Assembly: GCF_035440685.1 (NCBI RefSeq) | Contig: NZ_DAORMW010000003.1 | Length of the DNA stretch: 64,000 nucleotides | Origin: Accumulibacter appositus | GTDB taxonomy: Bacteria > Pseudomonadota > Gammaproteobacteria > Burkholderiales > Rhodocyclaceae | Direction: 5' to 3' (one strand) | Shown: piece after piece, positions 8,600-18,806 of the stretch | How the letters are laid out: every line of letters begins with the position of its first letter | Numbering within the stretch: the stretch's first letter is position 1 | The notes under the pieces: generated by a model | Database searches by the model: none | Seen by the model: only the letters and a program-made list of their open reading frames with translations | What the model was told of the DNA's origin: nothing | Made by a program: the position numbers and the translations under genes

Positions 8600-8656
8600 G
8601 CCGCCTTTGCGGCGCCTGGCTGTCGCTCCTCGGCGGCCAGAAACGACCGCTCTTGC

Positions 8657-8830
8657 GTTCATGACCGTCGAGAGGCCCCGGATCATGGCGAAGATGACCG
8701 TTCCCCTTTTCTGTTGCAGTGGGGATTCCGGCTTGCACGCTGGAATCGTTCGCCGGGCAGGGAGCATACTCCCTAAATGCCCCGCCTCCCCCGCGCGGGA
8801 AGAAACAACCGTGAGTCGCTTGCGCGGCTC
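8657..8830 (+). repeat. Dispersed palindromic repeat, copy B
   Basis: A near-full copy filling most of the 308-bp gap between the methyltransferase and the chemoreceptor. It contains GATTCCGGCTTGCACGC, CGTTCGCCGGGCAGGGAGCA, and a GTGAGTCGC end. Compared with copy C its two perfect palindromes are damaged (GGGAGCATACTCCC and GTCGCTTGCGCGGC), so it looks older. Confidence 0.75.
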
Positions 8831-8907
8831 TTATTAAAGAAAAGCCGGCTTCTTGCCGTTAGCGAACAATTGGCCTCTCGGCCATCATCGAAACAACGCC
8901 CGGAGAC

Positions 8908-10554
8908 ATGAGCATGCTCGCATTCCTGCGCCATCTGAAACTGACCACCCGACTGTATGCGCTGACACTCGGCATGCTGCTCGGACTACTGGCCCTGGGC
9001 GCGCTCTCAGTGTTCGAGTTGCGCCAGCAGGTGTTGCAGGAGAAGCGGCTGGCCATCCGCGCCGTCGTCAGTTCGGCGATGGGGGTGCTGCAGGAGCAGT
9101 ACGACTTGCAGCAGGCCGGCAAGCTGACGCAGGACGAAGCGCAGCGTCTGGCCAAGGACGCTCTGCGCAAGAGTCGATTCAACGGCGACGACTATCTGTT
9201 CATCTATGATCTGAGCGGTACGACGATGATGCACGGCGTCAGGCCCGAGCGCGAGGGCAAGAACACGCTCGACGCCAAGGACCCAAGCGGCAAGGAGTAC
9301 ATCAAGGAGTGGATCGCCCTGCTGCAGGCGAACGGCGAGGCGCACATGGATTACCAGTTCGCCAAGCCCGGTTCCGACAAACCGATCGCCAAGATTGCCT
9401 ACGCCAAAGTCTTTGCGCCCTGGGGGTGGTGGTTGGCCACCGGCGTGTACATTGAGGACGTGGACGCCGCTTTCTGGGCCAGTGCCAGCCGGAGCATTGC
9501 CTTCGTGGCAGTGGTCAGCGCGCTGCTCGGCATTTTTGGCTGGACCATCAACCGCAGCGTACAGCAGCAGATCGGCGGCGACCCGGCGCTGGCAGCAAGG
9601 CAGGTCGAACGTATCGCCGAAGGCGATCTGACGCAAAGCATCCGTTCCCGGAGCGAGCAGCCGGGCAACCTGCTGAGCACGCTGGCGGGCATGCAAAAGC
9701 GACTGAACGACGTGGTGCGCGAGATTAACGACGGCACCAGCATGCTGGCCCGGGAATCCGGCGAGTTGTCCGTTGCCGCCAGCGAAATCAGCATCGCGGC
9801 ACGCAAACAGGCCGAATCCAGCGCTGCCACCGCCGCTTCCATCGAGGAATTGACGGTCAGCATCAACGAGGTGTCCGAGAGCGCCCGCAACACCGAGGAC
9901 AACTCACGACAGACCGCCGACCTCGCCAACAAGGGCGCCAGCATCGTCCGCAAGGCGGCTGCCGAACTGGAAAGCATCGCTGTTTCTGTCCAGGACTCGG
10001 CGACGCGCATCCATGCGCTCGTCGGTCGTTCGCAAGATATCAGCACGATCACCAATGTGATCAGGGAAATTGCCGACCAGACCAATCTGCTGGCTCTGAA
10101 TGCGGCCATCGAGGCGGCACGTGCCGGCGAACAGGGACGGGGCTTCGCGGTGGTCGCCGACGAGGTCCGCAAGCTCGCCGAGCGCACCACCCAGGCCACG
10201 GCGCAGATCAGCACGATGGTGACCACGATCCAGGGCGATACCAGCGAGGCAGTGGTCGCCATGCAGAGCACGGAACCCAAGGTACGCCAGGGCCAGGATC
10301 TGGCGTCACAGGCCACCGCGGTGCTCGACGCCATCCAGCAGCATGCCGAAAGCTCGCTGCTCAAGGCCCGCGATGTGGCCGGCGCGACCAAGGAGCAGGC
10401 GATCGCCGCCACCGGCATCGCGGCTCATGTGGAAAGCATCGCCTCGATGACCGAAGAGACCGACGCGGCAAGTCACAGCAACGCGCAAGCCGCCGAAAAG
10501 CTGCAAGCCCTGGCGGGCAAGCTGCAAGCGGCGGTGGGCTATTTCAAGGTCTGA
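8908..10554 (+). CDS. Methyl-accepting chemotaxis protein, single-Cache type
   Basis: A 548-aa chemoreceptor. Membrane segment 1 is about residues 14-37, followed by a periplasmic single-Cache domain with the typical GDDYLFIYDLSGTTMMHG and WGWWLATGVYIEDVD stretches. Membrane segment 2 is about 190-210, then HAMP and a long coiled signalling domain. The CheA/CheW-contact hairpin IADQTNLLALNAAIEAARAG and GRGFAVVADEVRKLAERT are well conserved. The C-terminus (AAVGYFKV) lacks an NWETF-type tether for CheR/CheB. The ATG has a CGGAGA site a few bases upstream. The ligand is unknown; such Cache domains often bind small organic acids. Confidence 0.92.
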   Translation: MSMLAFLRHLKLTTRLYALTLGMLLGLLALGALSVFELRQQVLQEKRLAIRAVVSSAMGVLQEQYDLQQAGKLTQDEAQRLAKDALRKSRFNGDDYLFIYDLSGTTMMHGVRPEREGKNTLDAKDPSGKEYIKEWIALLQANGEAHMDYQFAKPGSDKPIAKIAYAKVFAPWGWWLATGVYIEDVDAAFWASASRSIAFVAVVSALLGIFGWTINRSVQQQIGGDPALAARQVERIAEGDLTQSIRSRSEQPGNLLSTLAGMQKRLNDVVREINDGTSMLARESGELSVAASEISIAARKQAESSAATAASIEELTVSINEVSESARNTEDNSRQTADLANKGASIVRKAAAELESIAVSVQDSATRIHALVGRSQDISTITNVIREIADQTNLLALNAAIEAARAGEQGRGFAVVADEVRKLAERTTQATAQISTMVTTIQGDTSEAVVAMQSTEPKVRQGQDLASQATAVLDAIQQHAESSLLKARDVAGATKEQAIAATGIAAHVESIASMTEETDAASHSNAQAAEKLQALAGKLQAAVGYFKV

Positions 10555-10651
10555 ACGCGATCGCCGGCGGCAAATCTCGAAAGACCGCCTGGCGACAATG
10601 GCGCACTCGCCACCGCGCCCGTCACGCCACGCCTAGGCAGTTCATCAACGA

Positions 10652-10918
10652 TTAGTGACTGTGGAGTTTCTCTTGCAACCAAACCTTGATCAATGATTGA
10701 TACGGTACGTCACGCGCGTTTGCTGCCGCCTTGATTGAATCCAGTAAGTGCTGCGGCAGGCGCAAAGAAATGGTCTTGGTTGTCGGCTTCAAGTTTGGTA
10801 AAACGACACGCTTTGCCTTCGACCAATCCTGATAGTCAGCGGAATCGTTCTTTTCCCAAAATGCACGCTCCTGCGCTTCGCTGGCAAAGTTGGGGACCGT
10901 CTTAGTCGGCTTGCTCAT
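10652..10918 (-). CDS. brnA: BrnA-type antitoxin
   Basis: An 88-aa protein with an acidic, aromatic N-terminal half (QERAFWEKNDSADYQDW) that would neutralise the toxin, and a C-terminal ribbon-helix-helix DNA-binding segment (ISLRLPQHLLDSIKAAANA). That is the BrnA/CopG arrangement. Its AAGGAG site and start lie inside the end of the brnT frame (17-nt overlap), giving the usual toxin-first, translationally coupled order. BrnA normally neutralises BrnT and represses the shared promoter. Confidence 0.88.
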   Translation of the reverse strand: MSKPTKTVPNFASEAQERAFWEKNDSADYQDWSKAKRVVLPNLKPTTKTISLRLPQHLLDSIKAAANARDVPYQSLIKVWLQEKLHSH

Positions 10919-11201
10919 ATATCGTTCGCTCCTTTCGGTGCATGCTCCGTGCTGAAATCACTCGAACCAGATTGCCAGAGCGACGCAAGGTAAATGTGAT
11001 GTGCAGCAGTCGCCCCTCGTCGGTCTTGCCCAGGGCATGGAAACGTGGCTCGCGCTGACTGTGCAACACGTCAGTCAAGAGCAGCAAGGGATCATTGAAG
11101 AATGTCTGCTCTGCCTCTGCCGTGGAGACGCCATGTTTCTCGTTTTTTCGAGCATTTCCATCGTCCCACTCGAAGCCCGTGATCGTCGCCAAGTCAATCA
11201 T
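10902..11201 (-). CDS. brnT: BrnT-type toxin (ribonuclease)
   Basis: A 99-aa protein of the BrnT family, whose members are RelE-fold ribonucleases that inhibit translation. The family pattern is visible: FEWDDGNARKNEKHGVS at residues 10-26, FHALGKTDEGRLLHITFTLR in the middle and VRVISARSMHRKERTIYEQ at the end, retaining the Lys, His, Arg and Arg/Glu residues typical of BrnT. It is first in a two-gene operon with brnA. The leader before the ATG is very short with no clear ribosome-binding site. Confidence 0.9.
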   Translation of the reverse strand: MIDLATITGFEWDDGNARKNEKHGVSTAEAEQTFFNDPLLLLTDVLHSQREPRFHALGKTDEGRLLHITFTLRRSGNLVRVISARSMHRKERTIYEQAD

Positions 11202-11203
11202 CT

Positions 11204-11232
11204 GTGTATATTGTGAAAGTATACAATCAAAT
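11204..11232 (-). promoter_or_regulatory. brnTA promoter/operator
   Basis: Immediately before the brnT ATG the minus strand reads ATTGTATACTTTCACAAT, containing a TATACT -10 candidate and the inverted repeats ATTGT...ACAAT and GTATA...TATAC. A TTGGTC hexamer lies 16 bp further upstream as a possible -35. The overlap of symmetry and -10 fits autorepression by BrnA. Confidence 0.5.
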
Positions 11233-11283
11233 GCAAGTTGACCAACAATTGCCAGCTGCCAACGCTTCGCCCCCCTGCCGACC

Positions 11284-12642
11284 TCAGAACAGCTTCAGCC
11301 CATGCAGCAACACCGCGGCAATCGACAGCGGCGCCACGAAACGAACCAGGAAGAAGACCACGCTCACCAATCGCCTGTTGCGCAGCGCCCCATCGTTGCT
11401 CAACTGCCGGGCCATTTCCGGCAGACCATAGACCCAGCCGACGAACAGACAGATCAGAATCCCGCCCAGCGGCAGGAGCACATTGGAACTGAGGAAGTCG
11501 AAGAGGTCGAAGGGATTCATTGCGAAAACCTTGGCCTCGCTGGTCAGACTGGCAGACAAGGCGGCCGGAACGCCGAGGACGGCGACCACGCCGATGGTGG
11601 TCAAGGAGGCACGCTTGCGACCCAGGCCATAGCGTTCGGAGAGAATGGCCACCGGCACCTCGAGCAGCGAGAGCATCGCGCCAACGCTGGCAATCGCCGT
11701 CAGGATAAAAAACAACGTCATGAACAGCGTGCCGCCCGGCATGGCGGTAAACACCGCGGGAATGGTCATGAACACCAGCGATGGCCCGGCCGCGGGTTCG
11801 AAGCCGAAGGCAAACACCGCCGGAAAGATGGCGATACCGGCCAGCAGCGATACCGACAGATCGGCAAACATGACCCGCGTGGCGGTCACCGGGATGTTCT
11901 GGTTGTCGCGGAAGTAACTGCCGTAGGTGAGCATGCAACCCATGCCGATGGACAGCTTGAAGAAGGCCAGGCCGAGCGCCGTGAGCAGAACGGCCGGGGT
12001 AATTTTCGCCAGATCGGGGCTGAATAGGAACTGCAGCCCGGCACTCGCCCCCGGCAGGGTCAGACTGCGCGCACAGAGCACCAGCAGCAGGATGAAGAGC
12101 AAGGGCATCAACTTGCGGGTCACCGCTTCGATGCCCTTGGCGACCCCAAACATGATGATGCTGCCGGTCACCGCCAGCACCACCCATTGCCAGAACAAGG
12201 CGCTCAGCGGATTGGCCACCAGTTCGGCAAATACGGCGCCGGCTATCTGCGGATCGGTGGTCGCGATCTGGCCGGCCATGGCCTTGAAGACGTAGGCATA
12301 GACCCAGCCGGCCACTTCCGAGTAGAAGGCGAGAATCAGCAGTGCCGCCGCGAAGCCCATCCAGCCGATGCTCTTCCACCACCACTGGCGGCGCGGTGCG
12401 ACACGCTCGAAAGCGCTCACCGCGTTGGCCCGCGCCGCACGTCCGAGCATGGTCTCGACGATCATCACCGGCAGGCCGACGAGCAGCGTCGCCAGCAGAT
12501 AGACGAGCAGGAAACCGGCACCTCCGTTGGCGCCGGTGAGTGAAGGAAATTTCCAGATGTTGCCGAGTCCGACGGCCGAGCCGAGCGTCGCTACCAGGAC
12601 GCCGAATGAGCTGGTGAAACCGTCGCGGGAAGATTGATTCAT
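11284..12642 (-). CDS. Sodium-dependent transporter, NSS/SNF family
   Basis: A 452-aa inner-membrane protein of the neurotransmitter:sodium symporter family (LeuT fold), which couples amino-acid-like solute uptake to Na+. The N-terminal hallmark SAVGLGNIWKFPSLTGANGG (about residues 22-41, TM1, Na+ and substrate site) is intact, and about eleven to twelve hydrophobic segments follow, within the bacterial range. The ATG has a GGAGACACG site. It lies 155 bp downstream of an amino-acid ABC ATPase gene on the same strand, so it may be co-transcribed. The substrate is not readable from sequence. Confidence 0.92.
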   Translation of the reverse strand: MNQSSRDGFTSSFGVLVATLGSAVGLGNIWKFPSLTGANGGAGFLLVYLLATLLVGLPVMIVETMLGRAARANAVSAFERVAPRRQWWWKSIGWMGFAAALLILAFYSEVAGWVYAYVFKAMAGQIATTDPQIAGAVFAELVANPLSALFWQWVVLAVTGSIIMFGVAKGIEAVTRKLMPLLFILLLVLCARSLTLPGASAGLQFLFSPDLAKITPAVLLTALGLAFFKLSIGMGCMLTYGSYFRDNQNIPVTATRVMFADLSVSLLAGIAIFPAVFAFGFEPAAGPSLVFMTIPAVFTAMPGGTLFMTLFFILTAIASVGAMLSLLEVPVAILSERYGLGRKRASLTTIGVVAVLGVPAALSASLTSEAKVFAMNPFDLFDFLSSNVLLPLGGILICLFVGWVYGLPEMARQLSNDGALRNRRLVSVVFFLVRFVAPLSIAAVLLHGLKLF

Positions 12643-12797
12643 CGTGTCTCCGAGTGCTGCATGGTCAAGGGCACGCGATCGCTCCTCGGAGCGGCGGGTG
12701 GCGCTCTCTGACGGTCGACGTGCAAGAAAAAATAGGAACTAACGGTCGAGGCGCTTTCGTGCTCGCGCCCTGCGCGCGGCGCAGGCGGTTTCTGTTT

Positions 12798-13554
<757 letters not shown>

Positions 13555-13562
<8 letters not shown>

Positions 13563-14208
13563 CGTACACCGCGTACTTCTTTTCCAGATGCTGGAAGGCG
13601 AGCGTCAGCACCAGCGTCATCACCAGATAGAACGCCGCGGCGACGATGAACGGGGTGGTCGTGAAATCGCGCTGGACGATGCCGCGCGCGGCGCGCAAAA
13701 GATCGTTCATGGCGAGCACGTAAATCAGCGAGGTGTCCTTGACCAGGGTGATGGTCTCATTGCTCAGCGGCGGCAGGATGCGCTTGAAGACCTGCGGCAG
13801 CACGATGCGGCGCATCGTTTGCGTATAGCTCAAGCCGAGCACGCGCGCGCCCTCGTACTGGCCGCGGTCGATCGACTGGATGCCGGCGCGAAAAATCTCG
13901 GCGAAATACGCGGCATAGTTGAGAACGAAAGCAACGATCGCCGCCGTGAAGTCCGGCAGGCGAATTCCGATCACCGGCACGAAAGGCAAGGCGAAATAGA
14001 TGAACAGCATCTGCAGCATCAGGGGCGTGCCGCGCATCAGCCAGATGTAGCCGTTGACCAAGCCGCCGATCAGCTGAAAACGTGAAACGCGCAGCAGCGC
14101 CAGGCACAAGCCAAGCGGCACCGCCAGAACGAAGGTAATGACGAACACCTGCAGGGTGACCCCTGTACCTTCGAGCAGGGGACCCATTATTTGAATCACA
14201 TAATCCAT
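13555..14208 (-). CDS. Polar amino-acid ABC transporter permease
   Basis: A 217-aa HisM/GlnP-type inner-membrane permease with about five membrane segments. The EAA loop is visible (YEGARVLGLSYTQTMRRIVL), preceded by the family pattern RGTPLMLQMLFIYF. The ATG at 14208 is preferred over a TTG at 14214. It is separated from the binding-protein gene upstream by 241 bp that hold copy C of the dispersed repeat. Confidence 0.92.
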
Positions 14209-14258
14209 GCGCAATCTCTCGACACCCGGGCAGGTAGCGACGGGGGATCGCCGCTGCC

Positions 14259-14421
14259 GAGACGTCCCTGATCATGAAAACCATGACCGTCCCCCTTCCC
14301 CTGCAGTGGAGATTCCGGCTTGCACGCCGGAATCGTTCGCCGGGCAGGGAGCATGCTCCCTGAATTCCCCGTCTCACCCCGCGAGGGGAGAAGGGAGGTT
14401 CGTGAGTCGCGTACGCGACTG
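14259..14421 (+). repeat. Dispersed palindromic repeat, copy C (best-preserved)
   Basis: The clearest copy, about 163 bp. It has GATCATGAAAACCATGACCG at the left, the hairpin GATTCCGGCTTGCACGCCGG, the perfect 18-bp palindrome CAGGGAGCATGCTCCCTG (14345-14362), a short GCGAGGGGAGAAGGGAG segment, and the perfect 14-bp palindrome GTCGCGTACGCGAC (14406-14419) at the right. It lies inside the amino-acid ABC operon between the binding-protein and permease genes. Confidence 0.85.
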
Positions 14422-14449
14422 AAACAGTAAGGCGCGCGGGCCTGGCAGG

Positions 14450-15259
14450 CTATTTCTTGACAATGTCCTTGCCGAACCATTTCGTCGAAATGGCCGCCGC
14501 GGAACCGTCGTTCTTCATTTCGTCCATCGCCTTCTGCAGCCTGGCCATCAGCTCGGTGTCGTCCTTGCGCGTACCGACGCCGTAGTCTTCGGTCCCGAAG
14601 TTCTCCTCGAGAATGCGGTACTCACCGGGCTTCTTGCTGGTGTAGTAACGCCCGACCACCTCGTCCACCACCACCGCATCGAGCCGGCCAATGCTGAGAT
14701 CCATCAGCGCCGTCACGTTGTCACCGAACTTCTTGAGTTCCTTCAGCGACTTGGCGGTCGTGCCATCCTTCTCGACCGCCTCGATGGCACTGCTGCCGTC
14801 CTGAACGCCGACCACCTTGTCTGCCAGGTCGGCTTTGCTGTGCACCGCCGACTGCTCGCTGACGATGATGATCTGGCGATTTTCGAGATACGGCGTGGTG
14901 AACAGGATCTTCTCCTTGCGCGCGTCGGTGATCGTCAGGCCGTTCCACAGCACGTCCACCCGCTTGCTGCTCAGCTCGGCTTCCTTGGCGTTCCAGTCGA
15001 TCGGCTTGAAGCTCACCTCGGCACCCAGCCGCTTGCCCGCTTCGGTGGCCAGGTCGATGTCGAAACCGACCAGCGTATTGCTTTCGTCACGAAAGCCCAT
15101 CGGCGGAAAATTATCGTCCAGTCCGACGACGATCACTGCCGCCGGTGCCGGTGCCGCTGCTGCTGTGGTGCTTGCCGGAGCACTTTCCTGCTTGCCGCAG
15201 GAGGCAAGCAGCGCCGCAGCGAGAATGGCGAGGGTAAGTAGCGAGGTCTGTTTTCTCAT
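14450..15259 (-). CDS. Amino-acid ABC transporter substrate-binding lipoprotein
   Basis: A 269-aa member of the SBP_bac_3 family. The signal peptide ends in a lipobox (ALLASC, Cys about residue 21), followed by an Ala/Thr/Pro-rich linker and the binding domain. The family signature GFDIDLATEAGKRLG is present, as are the typical DVLWNGLTIT, DAVVVDEVVGRYY and GSAAAISTKWFGKDI stretches. It delivers polar amino acids to the permease/ATPase pair downstream; the specific ligand is unknown. First gene of the operon. Confidence 0.93.
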   Translation of the reverse strand: MRKQTSLLTLAILAAALLASCGKQESAPASTTAAAAPAPAAVIVVGLDDNFPPMGFRDESNTLVGFDIDLATEAGKRLGAEVSFKPIDWNAKEAELSSKRVDVLWNGLTITDARKEKILFTTPYLENRQIIIVSEQSAVHSKADLADKVVGVQDGSSAIEAVEKDGTTAKSLKELKKFGDNVTALMDLSIGRLDAVVVDEVVGRYYTSKKPGEYRILEENFGTEDYGVGTRKDDTELMARLQKAMDEMKNDGSAAAISTKWFGKDIVKK

Positions 15260-15342
15260 GTCGATTCTTCAAGAGTGCGTGTAAAGGGCGGCATGATAGC
15301 AGGGTCTGGGACCTGTGCCCGACACTGCGCGGCATGGCGAGT

Positions 15343-18300
15343 TCAACTGCGGCCGTGGTCGCGGCGATAGCGCTCAAAAGCACTACGCACCGTTTCGCGA
15401 AGCTCGGCGTCATTCCAGGGCTTGCTCATGAAGCGGTAGATCTCGCCACGATTCACCGCGTCGGTCACCGACTGCAGGTCGGCATAGCCGGAAAGAATCA
15501 TGCGTACCGTGTCGGGGAACAGCGCCTTGGCACGGATAAGGAAGTCGCTGCCCGACATCATCGGCATGCGCTGGTCACTAATGATCACGCCGACGCGATG
15601 GCGAGCCAGGATCTCCAGGCCCTCGGCACCGCTGGCCGCCGTGAAAATGCGGTAGCGATCGGCGCGCAGCAGTCGGCGCAGCGCGTTGCCGATGTTCGCT
15701 TCGTCGTCGACCAGGAGGAGTGTCCGTGAGGCCTCGTCCTCTTCGTCCGCTGCGCTCGCCCCGCGGAAGCTCAGGCAGCGCCCCTCGCGCAGCAGGGACT
15801 CGAACTCCTGGCTCGGCAGAGGCCGGCTGAAATAGTATCCCTGCATTTCATCGCAACCGCGCTCGCGCAGAAATTCCAGCTGCGCCTCGGTCTCGATGCC
15901 CTCGGCGATCACCTTTACGCCCAGACTCTTGGCCATGGCGATCACCGCCAGCGCGACAGCCGCCGCGGTCCGGTCGCTAAGAATATCGCGCACGAAGCAG
16001 CGGTCGATCTTGATCCGGTCGACGCTAATGCGCAGCAACTGGGCGAGCGACGAGAAACCGGTCCCGAAATCGTCCATCGCCGTCGTCACGCCGGCCGCGC
16101 GGATCTTCTTCAAGATCGCGGTCACCCGACCGATATCCTGCAGGGCAAGGCTTTCGGTCAGTTCGACTTCGAGGGCCCCGCCGTCCAGCCCGGCGCGGGC
16201 GACGGCCGCGGCCAGCTGCTCGGCCAGGTCGTCACTCTGAAACTGTCGCGCCGAGAGATTGATCGCCAGCCGTGGTGTCGCCAGGCCAGCATCCTGCCAG
16301 GCGCGCACCTGCTGACAGGCGCTTTCGATGACCCATTGACCGATCGGCACGATCAGGCCACTGTCCTCGGCCAGGGTGATGAACTCGGCGGGGGCAATCA
16401 TCCCGCGTACGGGATGCTGCCAGCGCAGCAGCGCTTCGGCACCGACGATTTCGCCGCTGCGCAGATCGACCTGTGGCTGGTAGTGGAGCGCGAACTGGCC
16501 ACGTTCGAGCGCTCGCCCGAGATCGGCTTCGATGGCCAGTTGCCCGGCGACCCGCTCGTTCAGCTCGGCCTGGTAGAAGTGGAAGGAGCCACGGCCTCTG
16601 GCCTTGGCACGATGCATCGCGGCGTCGGCGTTTTTCAGCAGCGTTTCCGGATCGCGACCGTCGCGCGGAAAAAGGCTGGCGCCGATACTGCAACTGATCG
16701 CCAGCGCATGCCCATCGAGATCGACCGGCTGGGCCACCTTTTCCAGGATGCGCGCAATCACCCGCGCCACTTCATCGTCGCCCAGCGGCTCGGCCAGGAT
16801 CATCACGAATTCGTCGCCGCCCAGGCGAGCGACGGTATCACCATCGCGCACGCTGTCGGTGAGCCGCTCGGCGACGATACGCAGCAGCTGATCGCCATAA
16901 CCGTGTCCGTGGCTGCTATTGACCCGCTTGAATTGGTCGATATCGACGGCCAGCATGGCCAGGCTCGAATCGTGTCGTTCGGCATAGGCAATCGCCTGTT
17001 GCTGACGGTCGCGCAGCAGGTTGCGGTTGGGCAAACCGGTCAGTGAGTCATGGTTGGCCTGGTGTTCGAGTTCCTCTTCGTAACGTCGGCGCTCACCGAT
17101 ATCGTGCAAAACGCTGACGAAGTGGCCGAGCGTGCCATCTACCGAGCACACCGGCGAGAGATTCACTTCGGCCCACAGCGGCGACCCGTTCTTACGCACA
17201 CAGCGCAGCGCCACCTGCGTGCCGCGGCGCTCGCGCAAGGCCTGACGCAACTCGTTGAGCGGCAGCTGATCGAGTTCTCCGCCCAGCAGAAAACGGCCAC
17301 TGCTGCCAAGCACCTCGCTGGCGCTATAGCCGGTCATCGTTTCAAAGCCGGGATTGACGTAGGTAATCGGGTGCGCGGGATCGACGGCATCGGTGATCAT
17401 GACGCCGTTGGCCGACGCTTCGACAGCACGCTCGAGGAGCAACATGCCGGCTTCGGCGCGCTGCGCGAAAATCCCGTAGGCAAGGTCATTGGCCAGCTCT
17501 TCGAGCACCTCGCCGGCGTCGTCATCGAAGCCTTGCGGATCGGGCGCCAGCAGGTTGAGCACCCCGATCGGCACACCGCGCCCGACCAGCGGCAGGGCGA
17601 TCGCCGCGCACTGCCCGCGCTCGGCGAGCACGCCGCTCCATTCGGCCAGGCCATCAGCCGCGGCAAACACGCAACTCATGGGCAGCCCCTGAGCCAGGGC
17701 AGGCAATGCAAGCTGCTGGCGAAAACCGCTACGCCAGAGATCGCCATCCAGAGTGTCCAGGGAAGACGCCGTGACCAGAGCCACGGGTTCGGCGACCAGG
17801 CGAGCATCGCCACCAGGGCGCTCGACGAGCTCGACCCACACTGCCGAGTAGCCCCCTTGGCGATGCAGGCGGTCAACGATGCCGGTGATCATCTCGCTCT
17901 CGCTGCCGGCGCGCACCAGTGCGGCGTTACAATCGTGGATCAGACGCAACGAGGCGTTCAGGCGACGCAGCGCCAACGACTGGCGGTCGCGTTCGCTGAC
18001 GTCACGAACGGCGCAGGTGACGATCTTTCCGGAAGCTTCGTTGAGGCAGCTCAGGCTGATCTCGACGGGAAACACACTGCCATCATGGCGCTGTCCCTCG
18101 AGATGCGTGATGCGCAGGCTGCCGTCGCGTGCCTGGGCGTCGAAGCGGTCGCGGTGCTCACGGTGCCCGGCACGCTTGGCCTCGGGAACCAGGAGATCGA
18201 TGCATAGCCCGCTCAGGGAACCCGGACGATAGCCGAACATCCGTTCGGCGCTGCTGTTGGCGAGCAGGATGCTGCCCGCCGCATCGACCAGAAAAATGCC

Positions 18301-18435
18301 GTCGGCAGCTGCTTCGAGTACGCCACGATAGCGCGCCTCGGCGGCGGCCAGCGTCGCCAGGCTGCGCTTTTCCTCACCAGGGTCCGGTATTTGGGCGAGC
18401 AGCGCGGCTGAGCTCGGCGAGAGGTCAGCCTTCAT
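15343..18435 (-). CDS. PAS-GAF-PAS-GGDEF-EAL-REC cyclic-di-GMP protein
   Basis: A 1030-aa soluble signalling protein. Rough order: PAS (25-150), GAF (170-330), PAS (340-445), GGDEF (460-620), EAL (630-880) and a C-terminal receiver (905-1025). The cyclase site is intact (LGGDEFVMIL) and so is an inhibitory I-site, RDGD exactly five residues before GGDEF. The EAL side also looks complete: GAEALLRWQHP, ELTES, DDFGTGFSSLAQLL, AEGIETEAQLE. It could therefore both make and degrade c-di-GMP. The receiver has LLLVDDE, the phospho-Asp in VIISDQRMP and the KPW Lys loop. It overlaps the upstream lone receiver by 4 nt and is the last gene of the phosphorelay block, so is likely its output. Confidence 0.92.
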   Translation of the reverse strand: MKADLSPSSAALLAQIPDPGEEKRSLATLAAAEARYRGVLEAAADGIFLVDAAGSILLANSSAERMFGYRPGSLSGLCIDLLVPEAKRAGHREHRDRFDAQARDGSLRITHLEGQRHDGSVFPVEISLSCLNEASGKIVTCAVRDVSERDRQSLALRRLNASLRLIHDCNAALVRAGSESEMITGIVDRLHRQGGYSAVWVELVERPGGDARLVAEPVALVTASSLDTLDGDLWRSGFRQQLALPALAQGLPMSCVFAAADGLAEWSGVLAERGQCAAIALPLVGRGVPIGVLNLLAPDPQGFDDDAGEVLEELANDLAYGIFAQRAEAGMLLLERAVEASANGVMITDAVDPAHPITYVNPGFETMTGYSASEVLGSSGRFLLGGELDQLPLNELRQALRERRGTQVALRCVRKNGSPLWAEVNLSPVCSVDGTLGHFVSVLHDIGERRRYEEELEHQANHDSLTGLPNRNLLRDRQQQAIAYAERHDSSLAMLAVDIDQFKRVNSSHGHGYGDQLLRIVAERLTDSVRDGDTVARLGGDEFVMILAEPLGDDEVARVIARILEKVAQPVDLDGHALAISCSIGASLFPRDGRDPETLLKNADAAMHRAKARGRGSFHFYQAELNERVAGQLAIEADLGRALERGQFALHYQPQVDLRSGEIVGAEALLRWQHPVRGMIAPAEFITLAEDSGLIVPIGQWVIESACQQVRAWQDAGLATPRLAINLSARQFQSDDLAEQLAAAVARAGLDGGALEVELTESLALQDIGRVTAILKKIRAAGVTTAMDDFGTGFSSLAQLLRISVDRIKIDRCFVRDILSDRTAAAVALAVIAMAKSLGVKVIAEGIETEAQLEFLRERGCDEMQGYYFSRPLPSQEFESLLREGRCLSFRGASAADEEDEASRTLLLVDDEANIGNALRRLLRADRYRIFTAASGAEGLEILARHRVGVIISDQRMPMMSGSDFLIRAKALFPDTVRMILSGYADLQSVTDAVNRGEIYRFMSKPWNDAELRETVRSAFERYRRDHGRS

Positions 18436-18806
18436 GCGGCCAACTCGGCCAGCACGCGCGGCAATTCGGGCACCAGATTGGCCTTGCAGACGTAGGCGTC
18501 GACGCCGATCGCTGCCGCTGCCTCCTGATACTCTGGCGTCGAGTGCAGAGAAAGGATCAGCAACTTGGTGTCGGCAGACATCTGGCGAATGCGCTGCGCG
18601 GTTTCAAGGCCACTCAGGCCCGGCATCGCGATATCGAGAATCACGACATCGGCCGGCTCGCCGTCCAGAATCCGCAACGCTTCTTCACCCGAGCCAACGC
18701 TGGCGGCAATTTCGAAACCCAGCGCGCGCAGCATGCGCGCCAGCAACTTGCGAAAGTCCGGAGAATCATCGACCAGCAACACCCTGAGCCCACTCATGAC
18801 AGCCAT
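18432..18806 (-). CDS. Single-domain response regulator
   Basis: A 124-aa stand-alone receiver. The acidic pair is in VLLVDDSPDF, the phospho-acceptor Asp in VVILDIAMPGLSG, the Thr/Ser position in LLILSLHSTPEYQ and the Lys in YVCKANL. It has no output domain, so it probably acts as a phosphate shuttle or sink. Its end overlaps the start of the GGDEF-EAL gene by 4 nt. An alternative ATG three codons downstream (18797) is equally possible. Confidence 0.9.
   Translation of the reverse strand: MAVMSGLRVLLVDDSPDFRKLLARMLRALGFEIAASVGSGEEALRILDGEPADVVILDIAMPGLSGLETAQRIRQMSADTKLLILSLHSTPEYQEAAAAIGVDAYVCKANLVPELPRVLAELAA

Noticed and set aside
8600..8656. Rho-independent terminator after the methyltransferase (GCCGC-CTTT-GCGGC)
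   Set aside because: The stem is only 5 bp and no T tract follows, so it is not listed as a feature.
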